A DNA stretch of 64,000 bases from Rhabditophanes sp. KR3021 (taxonomy: Eukaryota; Nematoda; Chromadorea; Rhabditida; Alloionematidae): positions 5,456,001 to 5,520,000 of the forward strand of contig CAUJLY010000004.1 of the NCBI GenBank assembly GCA_963281155.1, in the 5' to 3' direction. The notes beneath the pieces are model-generated. The model had not been told where the DNA came from, did not search any database, and worked only from the letters and a program-made list of their open reading frames with translations. The first letter of the stretch is position 1. The number at the start of each line of letters is the position of its first letter. Of this stretch, positions 48,352 through 58,656 are shown one piece after another. Position numbers and translations under genes: made by a program.

Positions 48352-48434
48352 GAGTAAACAAAACCCAAATGTAACGCGCTTTTTTCCATCTAAATTTAAA
48401 AGATTGGTCATTGTCATTTTAAAATATTATTACT

Positions 48435-50021
48435 ATGGTGGACGACGTTAGCAAGCTTTCGCATGATGAGTTGCGAGACGAATTGAAATATTATGGATAT
48501 GTTGGACCAATTATGCTCTCTATTCGCAAAACTTTGGAGAAAAAGTTGTTAAAATTGCGCAAGGAAAATACTTTGGCTGGTACTTTAAAAGCACCCAAAA
48601 GTTCTGCTGCAATTGTCACTAAATCAGCACGTTCTAATCAAAAGGATGCCAAACCCACGACTCCAATTCAAACGAGGATCATGGAGGATGCTAAGAAAGT
48701 CAGTGTAGCAAGAAAATCATCCGGATCACCATCAAGAACTCCTCCAAGACCCAACTCATCTTCAAGTTACAGTGAAACTATAAGCAGTTACACGTCTACC
48801 GACAACAAATCACGTACTTTGCCGAAACCAACCAGTTACGGAATTGAAGGCTCTCACAAGTACACGTTTAATGATAAGCCCTCACTACGAATTTTGCCAA
48901 AGCCAACAGCTTATACAAATGATATTGGCAGCAAATACAGCTATTCGGATTCCAGTTCTAGCATTGGCAAAAAGAATGACCCATCTTTCTCATGCAATGA
49001 ATCTAGTACAACAAATGTGTTCTACGACAACAATGTATCATCTACCTCGCCTAACAGATACGCCGACAATTACGATGATGCAGGAGAAGAATACAGTTTT
49101 AAGAAAAGTCCGCCCAAATCCTTTGTTACCAAAAAAACGTTTATAAAATCTACTTCCACTAAAGAAAACGCGGTAACAAAAAGATCCACTTTTTCTTCGA
49201 AAGTGCTTTATCTCCTGCCAGTAATTATTTGCCTTTATCTGTACTGGTCAAAAGGGGGAATTGACTACAAAAAGCAGACTGATATTATCATGGAATCCTC
49301 AAAGAACACATTTTCCTTTTTCTTTAACTACGCCGTATTTCCGGTTATCGTTGTTGCGTTGATTACTCTTACAATGGTTGGCATTTACGTTTTTGGACGA
49401 TATGTTAGAAACAAGAAAGTCAAGGAAAGCCGTCAAATCAAGGAGACCAAGGATAAGATTGTCAATTACCTTATTTCAGTTAATAGATATCAAAGCAATG
49501 GTACTTCTGAAAGCGAGTTATTTGAACACATTTTCCCCAAATTCAATAGAACAAGAAGGGACAAGAATATCTTTGACAAAGCCTTGGAAGAAGTGTACAA
49601 CAGTGAGGTGGACTTTAAATATGAACTACATGAGAATGACGGAATTGAAACTAAAATTTACTATTGGTCTATCCCCCTGCGAGACAGATGGCAAGGGTCT
49701 GCATTGGCCAACAATCACTCCATCAGGATTCCAAGTGAAGGATTATCGAATTGCCTTAAAATTCGCGGAGTTCCAGCTAGTATCTTCAAATCCAAAAGAA
49801 ATGAAGTCATCAGTGATTTAAGAACTAAGTGTATCCCTTATCACTTTGTCCACATCCAAGGCATTTGCGATGAAAAAGAAACTTCAGTTTACATTAAATT
49901 GAAAAGCCGGGATGAAGCAAATAAGGTTTTTAATTTACTTCACTCAAATTGGTATAACGGCGAGCTTCTTACTTGCAAATACATCACTGAAGAAAAATAC
50001 AATATGCGTTTTAATCTGTAA
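48435..50021 (+). CDS. lem-2: LEM-domain inner nuclear membrane protein (LEM-2/MAN1 type)
   Basis: Single exon of 528 residues. Residues 1-45 form the LEM domain (VSKLSHDELRDELKYYGYVG), which binds the BAF DNA-bridging protein. A long S/T-rich disordered region with SR and SP sites follows, then two TM segments (VLYLLPVIICLYLYWS and VFPVIVVALITLTMVGIYVF) and a C-terminal MSC winged-helix domain (HIFPKFNRTRRDKNIFDKAL, then YYWSIPLRDRW). The end (CLKIRGVP..., YIKLKSRDEANKVFNLL, WYNGELL) matches the LEM-2/MAN1 C-terminus. It tethers chromatin to the nuclear envelope. No intron was needed, and the start is the first ATG with the LEM motif. Confidence 0.92.
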   Translation: MVDDVSKLSHDELRDELKYYGYVGPIMLSIRKTLEKKLLKLRKENTLAGTLKAPKSSAAIVTKSARSNQKDAKPTTPIQTRIMEDAKKVSVARKSSGSPSRTPPRPNSSSSYSETISSYTSTDNKSRTLPKPTSYGIEGSHKYTFNDKPSLRILPKPTAYTNDIGSKYSYSDSSSSIGKKNDPSFSCNESSTTNVFYDNNVSSTSPNRYADNYDDAGEEYSFKKSPPKSFVTKKTFIKSTSTKENAVTKRSTFSSKVLYLLPVIICLYLYWSKGGIDYKKQTDIIMESSKNTFSFFFNYAVFPVIVVALITLTMVGIYVFGRYVRNKKVKESRQIKETKDKIVNYLISVNRYQSNGTSESELFEHIFPKFNRTRRDKNIFDKALEEVYNSEVDFKYELHENDGIETKIYYWSIPLRDRWQGSALANNHSIRIPSEGLSNCLKIRGVPASIFKSKRNEVISDLRTKCIPYHFVHIQGICDEKETSVYIKLKSRDEANKVFNLLHSNWYNGELLTCKYITEEKYNMRFNL

Positions 50022-50379
50022 TTTTTTTGTACTTATCATTTTAAATAAATTGAATTAAGTTAACTTTTATCTCATTCGTTACAAAAAATACTAAACTTGA
50101 TGCGATGCCCAACATTATTTACATAAAAATTAATAACATCTGTGAACTAAATTATGCTTGGGGAAATACATATATTTCATAGGAAAAGTGTAAATGTATT
50201 ACCTGCTTTATTTAGTACCTTTAAAACGCAGAGCTTATTACCACTAATACAACTAAACACCATTAAAAATCATTAATGTCTAAGCATGTAATTTATGGGA
50301 TTATAGTTCTCCATCGTGGTTTGACCGTGTGTTGAAGTCTTGGTCATTTTAATGGTTTTTACTGGCATTTCCTTTGAAT
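50022..50379. other. intergenic region
   Basis: 3' flank of lem-2; AT-rich; no feature recognised. Confidence 0.45.
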
Positions 50380-51001
50380 TCAAAGATATTTAGGGTCAAA
50401 ACGATGGTATAGACTTCTGAAATCATTCCCGGCAAAAATTAGATTTAATTATCTATTGTTGGTGATTCCCACCAGATCTGCATGTGGAATGACAAATGGG
50501 ATATTAGTTGCTGAGAATATTTTGGAAGTGCTTATTGTTCTTTTACTTACTATACATTTCTTATTCTGTTATCGTTCCCTTAATTTCATTGTTGTGCTAG
50601 TGCTTATGAGAATCTTTATACTCGCTATCGGAGAATTTCAAGTCTTTTACCGTATTTTAACACTATGTTCCACCAACCTTATGGGACTGATTCGAAAGGC
50701 ACTGTTTTTAATTTTTGAGTTGTTTGCAAATATTATACAGCTGAATTTATTAATTGCATTGTTAGCGAGAACTTACACAACTATTTTCAATACATCCTTG
50801 GAATATGCCAGACAATGGACCCAGTAGTTAATGATGAAAAGTTTTTTAACACTAGAAAAAATGGGAATGCTTAAGTACACAAGTTCAATTGGAACGGACA
50901 AATTGCAAAGAGCGTTTGTTCTTAGTGAAAAGAGTAATAATTTATCAGGCAAGGCAAGATTGGTCAAACATGGTCAAGTTGAAGAAAGACAGAACTCTTG
51001 A
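50380..51001 (+). pseudogene. broken TRPV-type channel gene, C-terminal part
   Basis: The frame from 50456 starts without ATG and encodes hydrophobic segments followed by GEFQVFYRIL (pore-loop-like), KALFLIFELFANIIQLNLLI, ALLARTYTTIF and ARQWTQ. This matches the last two TM segments and the TRP-box approach of nematode TRPV channels (NMLIAMMGNTY ... RQWA). After a stop at 50827 a second frame continues with LEKMGMLKYTSSIGTDKLQR, then AFVLS, which is the start of the TRPV cytoplasmic tail. The ankyrin repeats and first TM segments are not found. The in-frame stop, the frame shift and the missing N-terminus make it a pseudogene remnant of an OSM-9/OCR-like gene. Confidence 0.65.
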
Positions 51002-51086
51002 AAAGACGTCTAGGGATATAACTAACGTTTTTTCAGAAAACGAAAGGGAGTTTGAAGGTCGGTCATTTTCATCCTACAAAATGTGA

Positions 51087-51717
51087 CTGAGATTAAAAAG
51101 CAAGACTCCCTATGAAACTAAAGACAATTCCTTGGCAGTGCCCTCTAATTAATTTGGCTTAAATAATCATTATCTATAGGAGTTTATTACTTTACCTAAT
51201 GTTCTTAAATAATCGTTATCTTTAAAAATGGTCAAGGTTAAGTGAAATAATCAAGTTAAACAACCACAAACATTGATCAGAAACATTGATACATACATAT
51301 TTTTCGACAAATTAAATATTCTATATTGAAACATCGTTTTATCATAGAACTTAATTATACAACACCATTTTGTTACAAGTCTAAATGGCTCCTTAATAAC
51401 CTGCATATTTATTTAAAGAAGAGGCGTCTTATCCTCTTTTTATGTTCTTTAGTAAGACAAAAGTTTGTTTAAAGGTAATAAAATATGTGTAGTTTGATTT
51501 ACAATAATACAAAATGAGGATTCTCATTGTGTTTTGTTGTATCTTTCCTTAGTTACCTTCCGAAATACAGCTTTAGACAATGAAATTCAGGAGAGGATTT
51601 GGTTAATTTCACGAATAAATAAAACATGTTGTCTTAACCACTTTAATAATCATATTTAACAAAATCTTTAAAAATGATATATAAATAGATGCAACATTCA
51701 ACAAACTTTACTGAAAC
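51087..51717. other. intergenic region upstream of the secreted-protein cluster
   Basis: About 630 bp of AT-rich DNA. An ATATATAAATA box lies about 40 bp before the ATG at 51718 and probably acts as its TATA element. Confidence 0.4.
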
Positions 51718-51930
51718 ATGAAACTTTTATTACTCTTTATATTGGCCTTATCTTTCTTCTTATCCTCATCTAATGGACAAGAAATAGAATCTTCTGATGG
51801 TGTAGAAGATTATGGCAGATTCAAAAGATGGGGCCGTAGAAACTACTACAACTACTATAGCGGAGGAAGAAACTATTACAGAAACAATCGCAGAAACAAT
51901 AACTATTATGGTTATTATTACGGAAAGTAA
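51718..51930 (+). CDS. small secreted Tyr/Asn/Arg-rich peptide precursor
   Basis: 70 residues from a clear ATG. A signal peptide (MKLLLLFILALSFFLSSSNG) is followed by a short acidic segment and a dibasic-like site (FKRWGRRNYYN). The rest is rich in Y, N, G and R in short YYN and RNN repeats. This layout recalls nematode YGGY-type antimicrobial or neuropeptide-like peptides, but the residues differ and no function is assigned. It has a TATA-like box about 40 bp upstream and a single exon. Confidence 0.7.
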   Translation: MKLLLLFILALSFFLSSSNGQEIESSDGVEDYGRFKRWGRRNYYNYYSGGRNYYRNNRRNNNYYGYYYGK

Positions 51931-52258
51931 TAAAAAATTACCTTTTTCATATTATTTGTTCTTTAAATATAGATACTTACACGATTAAATATAAATTTGT
52001 GATTGCATTTATTTATGTTTAACGCATGTTGCAATTACGGACGATAAAATAAATCATAATTTAAATTATAATTATCCATTAAAGTTTTCAACTTTAAATA
52101 ACTGCAATAGTCCTCATCAATAGACTTATATTTTCATTTGTTACAATTATTGAAATCTTCTTTTAGTTTTGGTATTGGCATTTCGAACTTGGAGAGTCAA
52201 TTTTCCCCATTCTTTCCTGAATGAGATTCCTTTCTAGATGGAAGTTCTCTCATTTTGA

Positions 52259-52720
52259 CTAAGTCAATATAGTCGGCAGACCTATGACAGTTACTCCCGA
52301 TTCAGATTTCTCATTAGACTGGACTCCGGATTTGCTTGTGGTAAGAGATGGTGCTCTAGCAAAATATGGGTTCTTTAAAATTTTCTTAATTTTCATAGCA
52401 TCCGGATAACATGTCAAATAAGGGGCCATAGTAGAAGTAACCTCTCCAAACGATTTGGAAATATCAGTTGGTTCAGACGGCATGCCTGTTGAATATGATG
52501 CTTTCGTGGACTCAGTATCACAGCTTGTCATGACTGATGTAGAATGACTTGGTTGGATAGAGCACGTTGTTTCAGGAGAATTGATGTTATCAGAGTGGTT
52601 GATGGAATCAACTTGATCAGTGCTAACTTCACTAGCCATTGAGGAACTTTTGTCGTCTTTGACTTTGCGTAAAGTTAGAAACAATCCAATGTCATGAGAA
52701 TTACTAGATTGGGCCAACAT
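52259..52720 (-). CDS. serine-rich hypothetical protein
   Basis: 153 codons from ATG at 52720. It is rich in S, T and D (SSSMASEVSTDQVDSINHSD), without a signal peptide or TM segment. The only minus-strand frame of note inside the secreted-protein cluster. It could be a single-exon gene or the tail of a lost one. No family recognised. Confidence 0.4.
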   Translation of the reverse strand: MLAQSSNSHDIGLFLTLRKVKDDKSSSMASEVSTDQVDSINHSDNINSPETTCSIQPSHSTSVMTSCDTESTKASYSTGMPSEPTDISKSFGEVTSTMAPYLTCYPDAMKIKKILKNPYFARAPSLTTSKSGVQSNEKSESGVTVIGLPTILT

Positions 52721-53333
52721 ATTTCAATGGATTTGATGATGGCAGGTAGTTGCTGACTGCATTCCAGAGCTGAGTTGAATACGAATTTCGGCGTCGTTGA
52801 AAGGTATTTGAAATGATTCAAAAATGTTCTTTAAATTAAGCTTAAATTTACATATTTATAATACAAAAAGTGATCGTATTGAATGGATATATTCAAATTT
52901 ACAATAAGGTCATAACTTTGGTTCAGATACAATCGTAAATATTTTCTAGCAAACATAAATATTATTTAAATATCTGCTAGTAAACATTTGAATACATACT
53001 AATAAACATAAAATTATTTAATTATTTATTAGCAAACAATGATCAAATCATTTAAATACGTCTTTTGGAATTTTCTTTAATTATAAGCGAGATTCGTTCA
53101 AACTTCTTACAAGAATGTATGTTCACTGATCAGTAAATTGTTTATTTGCGGTAATGTACCCGAATTCCGATTAATCAAAATATTGTTTCACCTAACATTC
53201 GCTAACCATTTCTTCTTTAAAAAATTGCCAAACGTAGTTTATCAAGTAGTTTGAAGGTCACACATGATGACGCTCAAACCTACTTAAGAATATTGAAATA
53301 TTGAATGTGCAACATACTGAGAATATTTTGATA

Positions 53334-53756
53334 ATGAAATTTTGTATTTATGCTATACTTCTTGTTGCTGTAGTGTCAACATGCTTTGCTATGGATTTTG
53401 ATAGGTTTTTGAGATACAAAAGGCAGTTTGGTTTGGGATTGGGAGTCAATCCAGGATTCGGTCAAGGAATTTCAGCCAATGCTCAAGGTGGAAGAAGAGG
53501 TGGATTCGGTCAAAATAATTATGGTAATCAAGGAAGAGATGGAGGTGGAAGAAGAGGTGGATTCGGTCAGGATAATTATGGCAGTCAAGGAAGAGGTGGC
53601 TTTGGTCAGAATAATTACGGCAGTCAAGGAAGAGGTGGCTTTGGTCAGAATAACTACGGCAGTCAAGGAAGAGGTGGCTTCAATTCAAACGCTAATCTAT
53701 ATGGAAATAGAGGACTCAACGGCCAAGCAGGGCTCGGTGGAGGATTTTTCGGTTAA
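53334..53756 (+). CDS. secreted glycine-rich repeat protein
   Basis: 140 residues from ATG at 53334. The signal peptide (MKFCIYAILLVAVVSTCFA) leads to a KR cleavage site (YKRQFGLG), then G/Q/N/R-rich sequence with tandem copies of a 13-residue unit SQGRGGFGQNNYG. The last copies are almost identical in DNA (about 39 bp period), indicating recent expansion. Similar glycine-rich secreted proteins occur in cuticle, surface coat or antimicrobial peptide sets. The precise role is unknown. Confidence 0.75.
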   Translation: MKFCIYAILLVAVVSTCFAMDFDRFLRYKRQFGLGLGVNPGFGQGISANAQGGRRGGFGQNNYGNQGRDGGGRRGGFGQDNYGSQGRGGFGQNNYGSQGRGGFGQNNYGSQGRGGFNSNANLYGNRGLNGQAGLGGGFFG

Positions 53757-54043
53757 TATTAATGAAAACATTTTGGAAAATGATAACCTTTTATACAATT
53801 TTAAATGTATTTCTAAATGACCTTTAAAAAAAGTAAATAAAATGTGTTTTGATAACAGAATAAACTGGAAATTGATGTTGTTGATGAATTTAATTAAAGT
53901 ACCAAACTCCTAAACAATTGTTATTAAACAATTAAAATTCTGTTATTGTAAATATGTGTCCGATCTAAGTTCAAAGTGTCAACAACCTGGCACTATAAAG
54001 TAAGACTGTTTTGAATAAAAGATATCATACTTATTAAGTAGTA

Positions 54044-55294
54044 ATGAAGTTTATTAGCAATTGTATTCTATTAGTTGCCTTGTCTGGTTATTCTATCTTA
54101 GCTCAGCAAATGAATATTCCAGAGCAGGTAAATGATGGCGGCGTTATGCAAGGAGATGGGGAAGCCATTAAGCAGCTGCCTCGATTCAGAAGACTTTCAG
54201 GAATGGAGGAAAAAAGAAATCAGAATAACGGACAAAGCCAAGACACTGTCATAAACACAAAAATTGAAACTATTCAACCATTAGGTGAAATAAAACAATC
54301 TGAAACCTCTATTACTGTTACTAGACCACTTGAAAATAAAATGGAAAGAGATGCTGATATTTTGATTGAGAAAACTGTTCGTGTTGAAAGACAACTAAAT
54401 GCAGGTACCAATGTCAATCTTGGAAGAGGTAAGAGGAGCACTGAGTTAACTGAAGAAAATGGAAAGCATATTCAAGTCCGTGTTGAAAGACAACTAAATG
54501 CAGGTGCTAATGTCAATCTTGGAAGAGGTAAGAGAAGTACTGAGTTAACTGAAGAAAATGGAAGGTATATTCAAGCCCGTGTTGAAAGACAACTAAATGC
54601 AGGTGCTAATGCCAATCTTGGAAGAGGTAAGAGAAGTACTGAGTTAACTGAAGAAAATGGAAGGTATATTCAAGCCCGTGTTGAAAGACAACTAAATGCA
54701 GGTGCTAATGCCAATCTTGGAAGAGGTAAGAGAAGTACTGAGTTAACTGAAGAAAATGGAAGGTATATTCAAGCCCGTGTTGAAAGACAACTAAATGCAG
54801 GTGCTAATGTCAATCTTGGAAGAGGTAAGAGAGATGCTGAATCAGCAATAAAAAATGGAAATGTCAAATCTACTGTTCATGAAAATACACGAATTGAAAG
54901 AAGGCAAGTAAATGCTGGCATTAATCTCAATGCCCGGGGAAAAAGAGATGCCAATTTTCTTAGGCAAAATAAACAACAAACATTTGATAGCTCTCGGTAT
55001 ATACGACAAGTTGCTATAGGAGTCGCCCCTGCAGTTTCAGCAGTAAGCGTCCCTGTAATAACTCCATCAATCACAGCAGTTGGCCCAATTTCTAGAGTTC
55101 AAAGAGATACTCATGAAATAGACACTCAATTAAATGTAGATCACGATGATGCTGAGACCAAAATTGAGAAACAGAATACTAAACGATCACCAGCTGATAA
55201 AGAAGATCAAAAAGTGGCTAAGCAGTACATTGCAGGAGATAGACCAACTACAGAAATCATAGATAGACACGATGCACAATTCAAAAGTCAATAA
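54044..55294 (+). CDS. secreted multi-copy peptide precursor with 33-residue repeats
   Basis: 416 residues, single exon. The signal peptide is MKFISNCILLVALSGYSILA. Five tandem units of 33 residues run from about residue 113 to 277; each contains RVERQLNAGANVNLGRGKR followed by STELTEENGRYIQA in most copies. Dibasic KR sites preceded by Gly, and Arg before Gln, would release QLNAGANVNLGR-type peptides with a potential pyroglutamate start and, after Gly removal, an amidated end. Two diverged copies follow (RRQVNAGINLNARGKR and a RQVAIG block). This is the layout of a neuropeptide or peptide-hormone precursor, though a structural secreted protein processed by furin is also possible. A TATAAA lies near 53994. 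Confidence 0.8.
   Translation: MKFISNCILLVALSGYSILAQQMNIPEQVNDGGVMQGDGEAIKQLPRFRRLSGMEEKRNQNNGQSQDTVINTKIETIQPLGEIKQSETSITVTRPLENKMERDADILIEKTVRVERQLNAGTNVNLGRGKRSTELTEENGKHIQVRVERQLNAGANVNLGRGKRSTELTEENGRYIQARVERQLNAGANANLGRGKRSTELTEENGRYIQARVERQLNAGANANLGRGKRSTELTEENGRYIQARVERQLNAGANVNLGRGKRDAESAIKNGNVKSTVHENTRIERRQVNAGINLNARGKRDANFLRQNKQQTFDSSRYIRQVAIGVAPAVSAVSVPVITPSITAVGPISRVQRDTHEIDTQLNVDHDDAETKIEKQNTKRSPADKEDQKVAKQYIAGDRPTTEIIDRHDAQFKSQ
54380..54874 (+). repeat. five tandem 99-bp repeats within the peptide precursor
   Basis: Units begin at 54380, 54479, 54578, 54677 and 54776. Units 3 and 4 look identical; unit 5 diverges in its second half. The period is exactly 33 codons, so repeats keep the frame. 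Confidence 0.92.
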
Positions 55295-55745
55295 TCACAA
55301 CAATATTTACAACAAGGGAAATCTCTTCATACTAATATGTAAAACTAGATTGTCTTAGTTAATTGATAATAAAAATAAATTTACAGTAAAAGATTAATAA
55401 AAGATTAAAAATAGATCAATGCTATTGGGGAAGTACCATGGAACTTACGCTGTGTGAATCATAGCGTATATAAATATATTAGTGAAACCCCTTTTTGACA
55501 TCCGGTTAGGGATTGTTTCGATGAAAAAGGCATGGTAATGGTACACAATGACGTGCAGTACAAATGTGTATGCATGTAAAAACCATATGATACTTATTAT
55601 TTTGTGTGATGTCTCTCCTTTTAGTACTTTTTGTTATTTAATTTGGGGTAAATATAACCACCTACAAATACATATTTAAGGCAATACGCTTCCTATCTTA
55701 TTACATTTACATACCACTAATACACACTTATATATCTTATTAGCT

Positions 55746-56144
55746 ATGAGATTTTTCTATAGTTCTATGATTGCTGTTGGTTTCTTGACATCAACTATGT
55801 TCTGTCAAGCTGTTGATGAGCAAGAAGCCAGATTACGAAGAGAAGCGTCTAAAAAGGAGGCCCTACATTCTGATAAAGCCAAGCTTCAATCCAAAAATGG
55901 CAAAAAGGATGGGTTGGAGTATAAATCGAAAAAGGAATTAGCTTCGGAAAACCAAATGACTTTAAATAAAATAAGTGAGCATCCATTAATTGCTGCTATT
56001 ATCCACTCAAATATCCCTAATCATATTTTCTCCACCAACTCCGCTACTAATCAAAGAATATTTAATGAAAGACAAACAGAGACATTACTGGCTAACAAGT
56101 ACGACTTCAGGAACGTTCAAAGCAGACACCAAATGATTGTATAA
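55746..56144 (+). CDS. secreted basic hypothetical protein
   Basis: 132 residues from ATG at 55746. A signal peptide (MRFFYSSMIAVGFLTSTMFC) is followed by a lysine-rich segment with dibasic pairs (SKNGKKDGLEYKSKKE) and a mixed C-terminal half. Single exon. No repeats and no family recognised. Position and layout group it with the other small secreted genes of this cluster. Confidence 0.65.
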   Translation: MRFFYSSMIAVGFLTSTMFCQAVDEQEARLRREASKKEALHSDKAKLQSKNGKKDGLEYKSKKELASENQMTLNKISEHPLIAAIIHSNIPNHIFSTNSATNQRIFNERQTETLLANKYDFRNVQSRHQMIV

Positions 56145-56964
56145 GTATTTAACATTGACAAGAATTACTTTAATTTATATTTATTAAATAATATCGCTTT
56201 GATAAAGTATTACATGTACATTAGATTTGATTATATAATATTAACTTCCAAAAATCAACTAATAAGCATGGAAACACAAGCTATGTATCTGCTAAACATG
56301 TTTCAAGTTTGTCAAGTACTGGTTATTTAGACGCGACGTAAGTATAAATTCTTGAAACGCTCTTATTAGTGTGATAAAGAGAGACACATAAGTATAAGTT
56401 CAAAGTGTATACTATTAGTTGAGATCAAGTGATGTCATAAAAGACCGAAATTTTTTGGAATATCCAAAGATAGAAATCATTTGACTTGATGTTTAAATAC
56501 GGTATGAATACAAGTATGTTTCACAATAATTTGTTTTGGTCTTTTTTAATAGTAACAAAGTACACAATTACACTGTATTTAGACTTCTAAATATCATATT
56601 TACCAGATATAACTTTTTGAACAGACATGTTTTGACAAGTTGGTTATTTGTATCTTTGATCAAGCAATCTATTACATTTGAATTACAACTATATGATTTA
56701 TTTTCAGTTTCAATAAATAGTATTCAGCAAAATAATAAAATTGTTTGGTAAATAAGAATAAGAATTAGATTAGTTTAGGAATTTATGCATTGACTTACAT
56801 CTTTCATTTCGGTGAATGAAGAAAAAAGGTTGCTAGGAAGTGGCGCGAGACTATAATTATGAGTAGTTCAGGGTTGTGTTTTCGTGTATTTAAACAATAA
56901 AACATCGATCAATTAACATTTGGCGTTTTTTAACCAAGTGATTTAGTCTCTTTATAAAAACACC

Positions 56965-57432
56965 ATGTACTTTTCATTCAACTCTTTCGTTTATTTAATA
57001 TTTTTATTGCCAATATACCATATTGAAGCTCGAGGTGGCGGGGGAGGTCACGGAGGCGGCGGAAGTCATGGTTCTCACGGAGGTCATGGTTCTCATGGAA
57101 GTCATCATGGAAGCCATGGTGGCCATGGAGGTTCAGGACACAATCACGGAACATTTGGCCATTTTCACGGAGGCAGCAGATCTCATCATTATGGAGGTGG
57201 TGGAAGCAGTTATTGGCCCCGTTATGGTGGTGGAAGCAGCTATTCACCTTATACAAGTGGAAGTTCCAGCATCTGGGGAGGTCGATACAGAAATAATTTC
57301 CTGAATAACTATAACAGCGGCTATAATGCTTGCACTTATAATTGGGTAACCAGAAGCTATCTAAATGGTTATAATCAACCCTGTGATCCTTGTTATGGTT
57401 CAATTTCACTGCAATGCTTGCTCAGGGGATGA
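56965..57432 (+). CDS. secreted Gly/His-rich protein
   Basis: 155 residues; hydrophobic leader MYFSFNSFVYLIFLLPIYHI, then GGGGGHGGGGSHGSHGGHGS-like sequence with many HG and GSH units, then a Y/G/S-rich part and a C-terminal domain with four or five cysteines (NACTYNWVTRSYL, PCDPCYG, LQCLL). A TATAAA at about 56952 precedes the ATG closely, which leaves a very short 5' UTR unless transcription starts upstream. His/Gly-rich secreted proteins can bind metals; that is inference only. Confidence 0.72.
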   Translation: MYFSFNSFVYLIFLLPIYHIEARGGGGGHGGGGSHGSHGGHGSHGSHHGSHGGHGGSGHNHGTFGHFHGGSRSHHYGGGGSSYWPRYGGGSSYSPYTSGSSSIWGGRYRNNFLNNYNSGYNACTYNWVTRSYLNGYNQPCDPCYGSISLQCLLRG

Positions 57433-58002
57433 ATCATTTTAAATAACGTCTAATTTTGGCCAATTCTCGTCTAACAAATACAACCTTTGTATAAAATAAA
57501 TTTAATTGTTCCTACTACGTGTTTTAAAATATTAAAGCCAAATTATGCACAAAACTAAGTGTATTCAGTAAGTTCGTGTGGAAGATGTAATTTATTTAAT
57601 CATTGACACATCGAATATTTGATCAAAGATTATATCAACTTGGATAAAAATAATTTAACTTTATTACGATATTTTTATATCTTTTTTCGCTAAATACCAA
57701 ACTAATTAATTTACTTGATAACATCCAATTCAATGAAATATTTTATAAAAAAACTTTGCGTATGGGAACAACAACAATATGTTATTACATAATAAATCAT
57801 ACCGCATGAGAGGTAAATTAATATATATTTTTGATAAAAAAACAATATATAATTGGTCAAAAGCATCGTAAGAAGTCATCAGTTTAGGCAAACATTTTAA
57901 TGTTTGAAATATACGGATAAATAAGCAACTTCAAAAAGATACGTATAAAGAAATATTTTTATTCGGAATATTTAAATTAAAAAGCACTTAAAACATTAAA
58001 GA
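57433..58002. other. intergenic region after the secreted-protein cluster
   Basis: AT-rich, about 570 bp; an AATAAA-type signal soon after the stop of the Gly/His-rich gene. No other feature. Confidence 0.45.
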
Positions 58003-58259
58003 TTAAACAAAAACGGATCCGAATTTAGCAAGAGTATTTAATATAGCTTTCATGTTTTCAGGTCCTAAGTCTTTGAAAAATTGAGTCTTTTCATCAGTGA
58101 TAATTTGTACGACTTTGACCATTTCTTCGTAATTTTTACTATCCTCATGAATGCTCATCAACATACTAAAGATGCTGAAAAGAGTGCGCCGGCGAATATG
58201 CTTGAGTTCTTCGATTCTTGTTTTGGTAGAATGAATCAAATCGGCTACAAAGATACCAC
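58003..58259 (-). CDS. last exon of an unidentified helical protein
   Basis: An acceptor-like CCAG precedes 58259, and the frame GGIFVADLIHSTKTRIEELK runs to a stop at 58003. The content is helical and protein-like (YEEMVKVVQIITDEKTQFFK). No upstream exon could be linked, because the DNA to its right up to 58656 shows no coding sequence on this strand. It could be the 3' remnant of a broken gene, or an exon far from the rest. Family not recognised. Confidence 0.35.
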
Positions 58260-58656
58260 CTGGATATTTTAACGATTAAATGTAAGTATTATTTGATTTT
58301 AAATATATTTGTGTCTGTATTTTTCAAAGTATCTATGTCACCCATGGCAATCCAATTTTTATGTTCATTAGAATATTGATATAAAAGGCTATAAAGGATG
58401 ATGACGACATATGTATAAACAACGAATAACATTACTATTTTATTACTTACAACTGTACAAAACGTGGGAGTCTGCTAAACTCATTATCAAACAAACATTT
58501 TAACCTATTCTTCGTTAGTTTGTTTATTGCAAATATAAATTTGAATAAAATGTTTTCTAAGAAGATCTTAATTGCAAAAGCGTTTTTTACTTGGTGTTGA
58601 ATTGGCTTCTCGATATAAATACATATTTATACCCTTCCCAATTAGAAAAGTAAAAG

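Noticed and set aside
53428..53820. Alternative-frame ORFs in the Gly-rich gene, including an antisense one
   Set aside because: Produced by the tandem repeat; only the main frame has a signal peptide and a sensible start.
56536..56751. 71-codon frame between two secreted-protein genes
   Set aside because: No signal peptide, AT-driven residues, no upstream promoter-like element.
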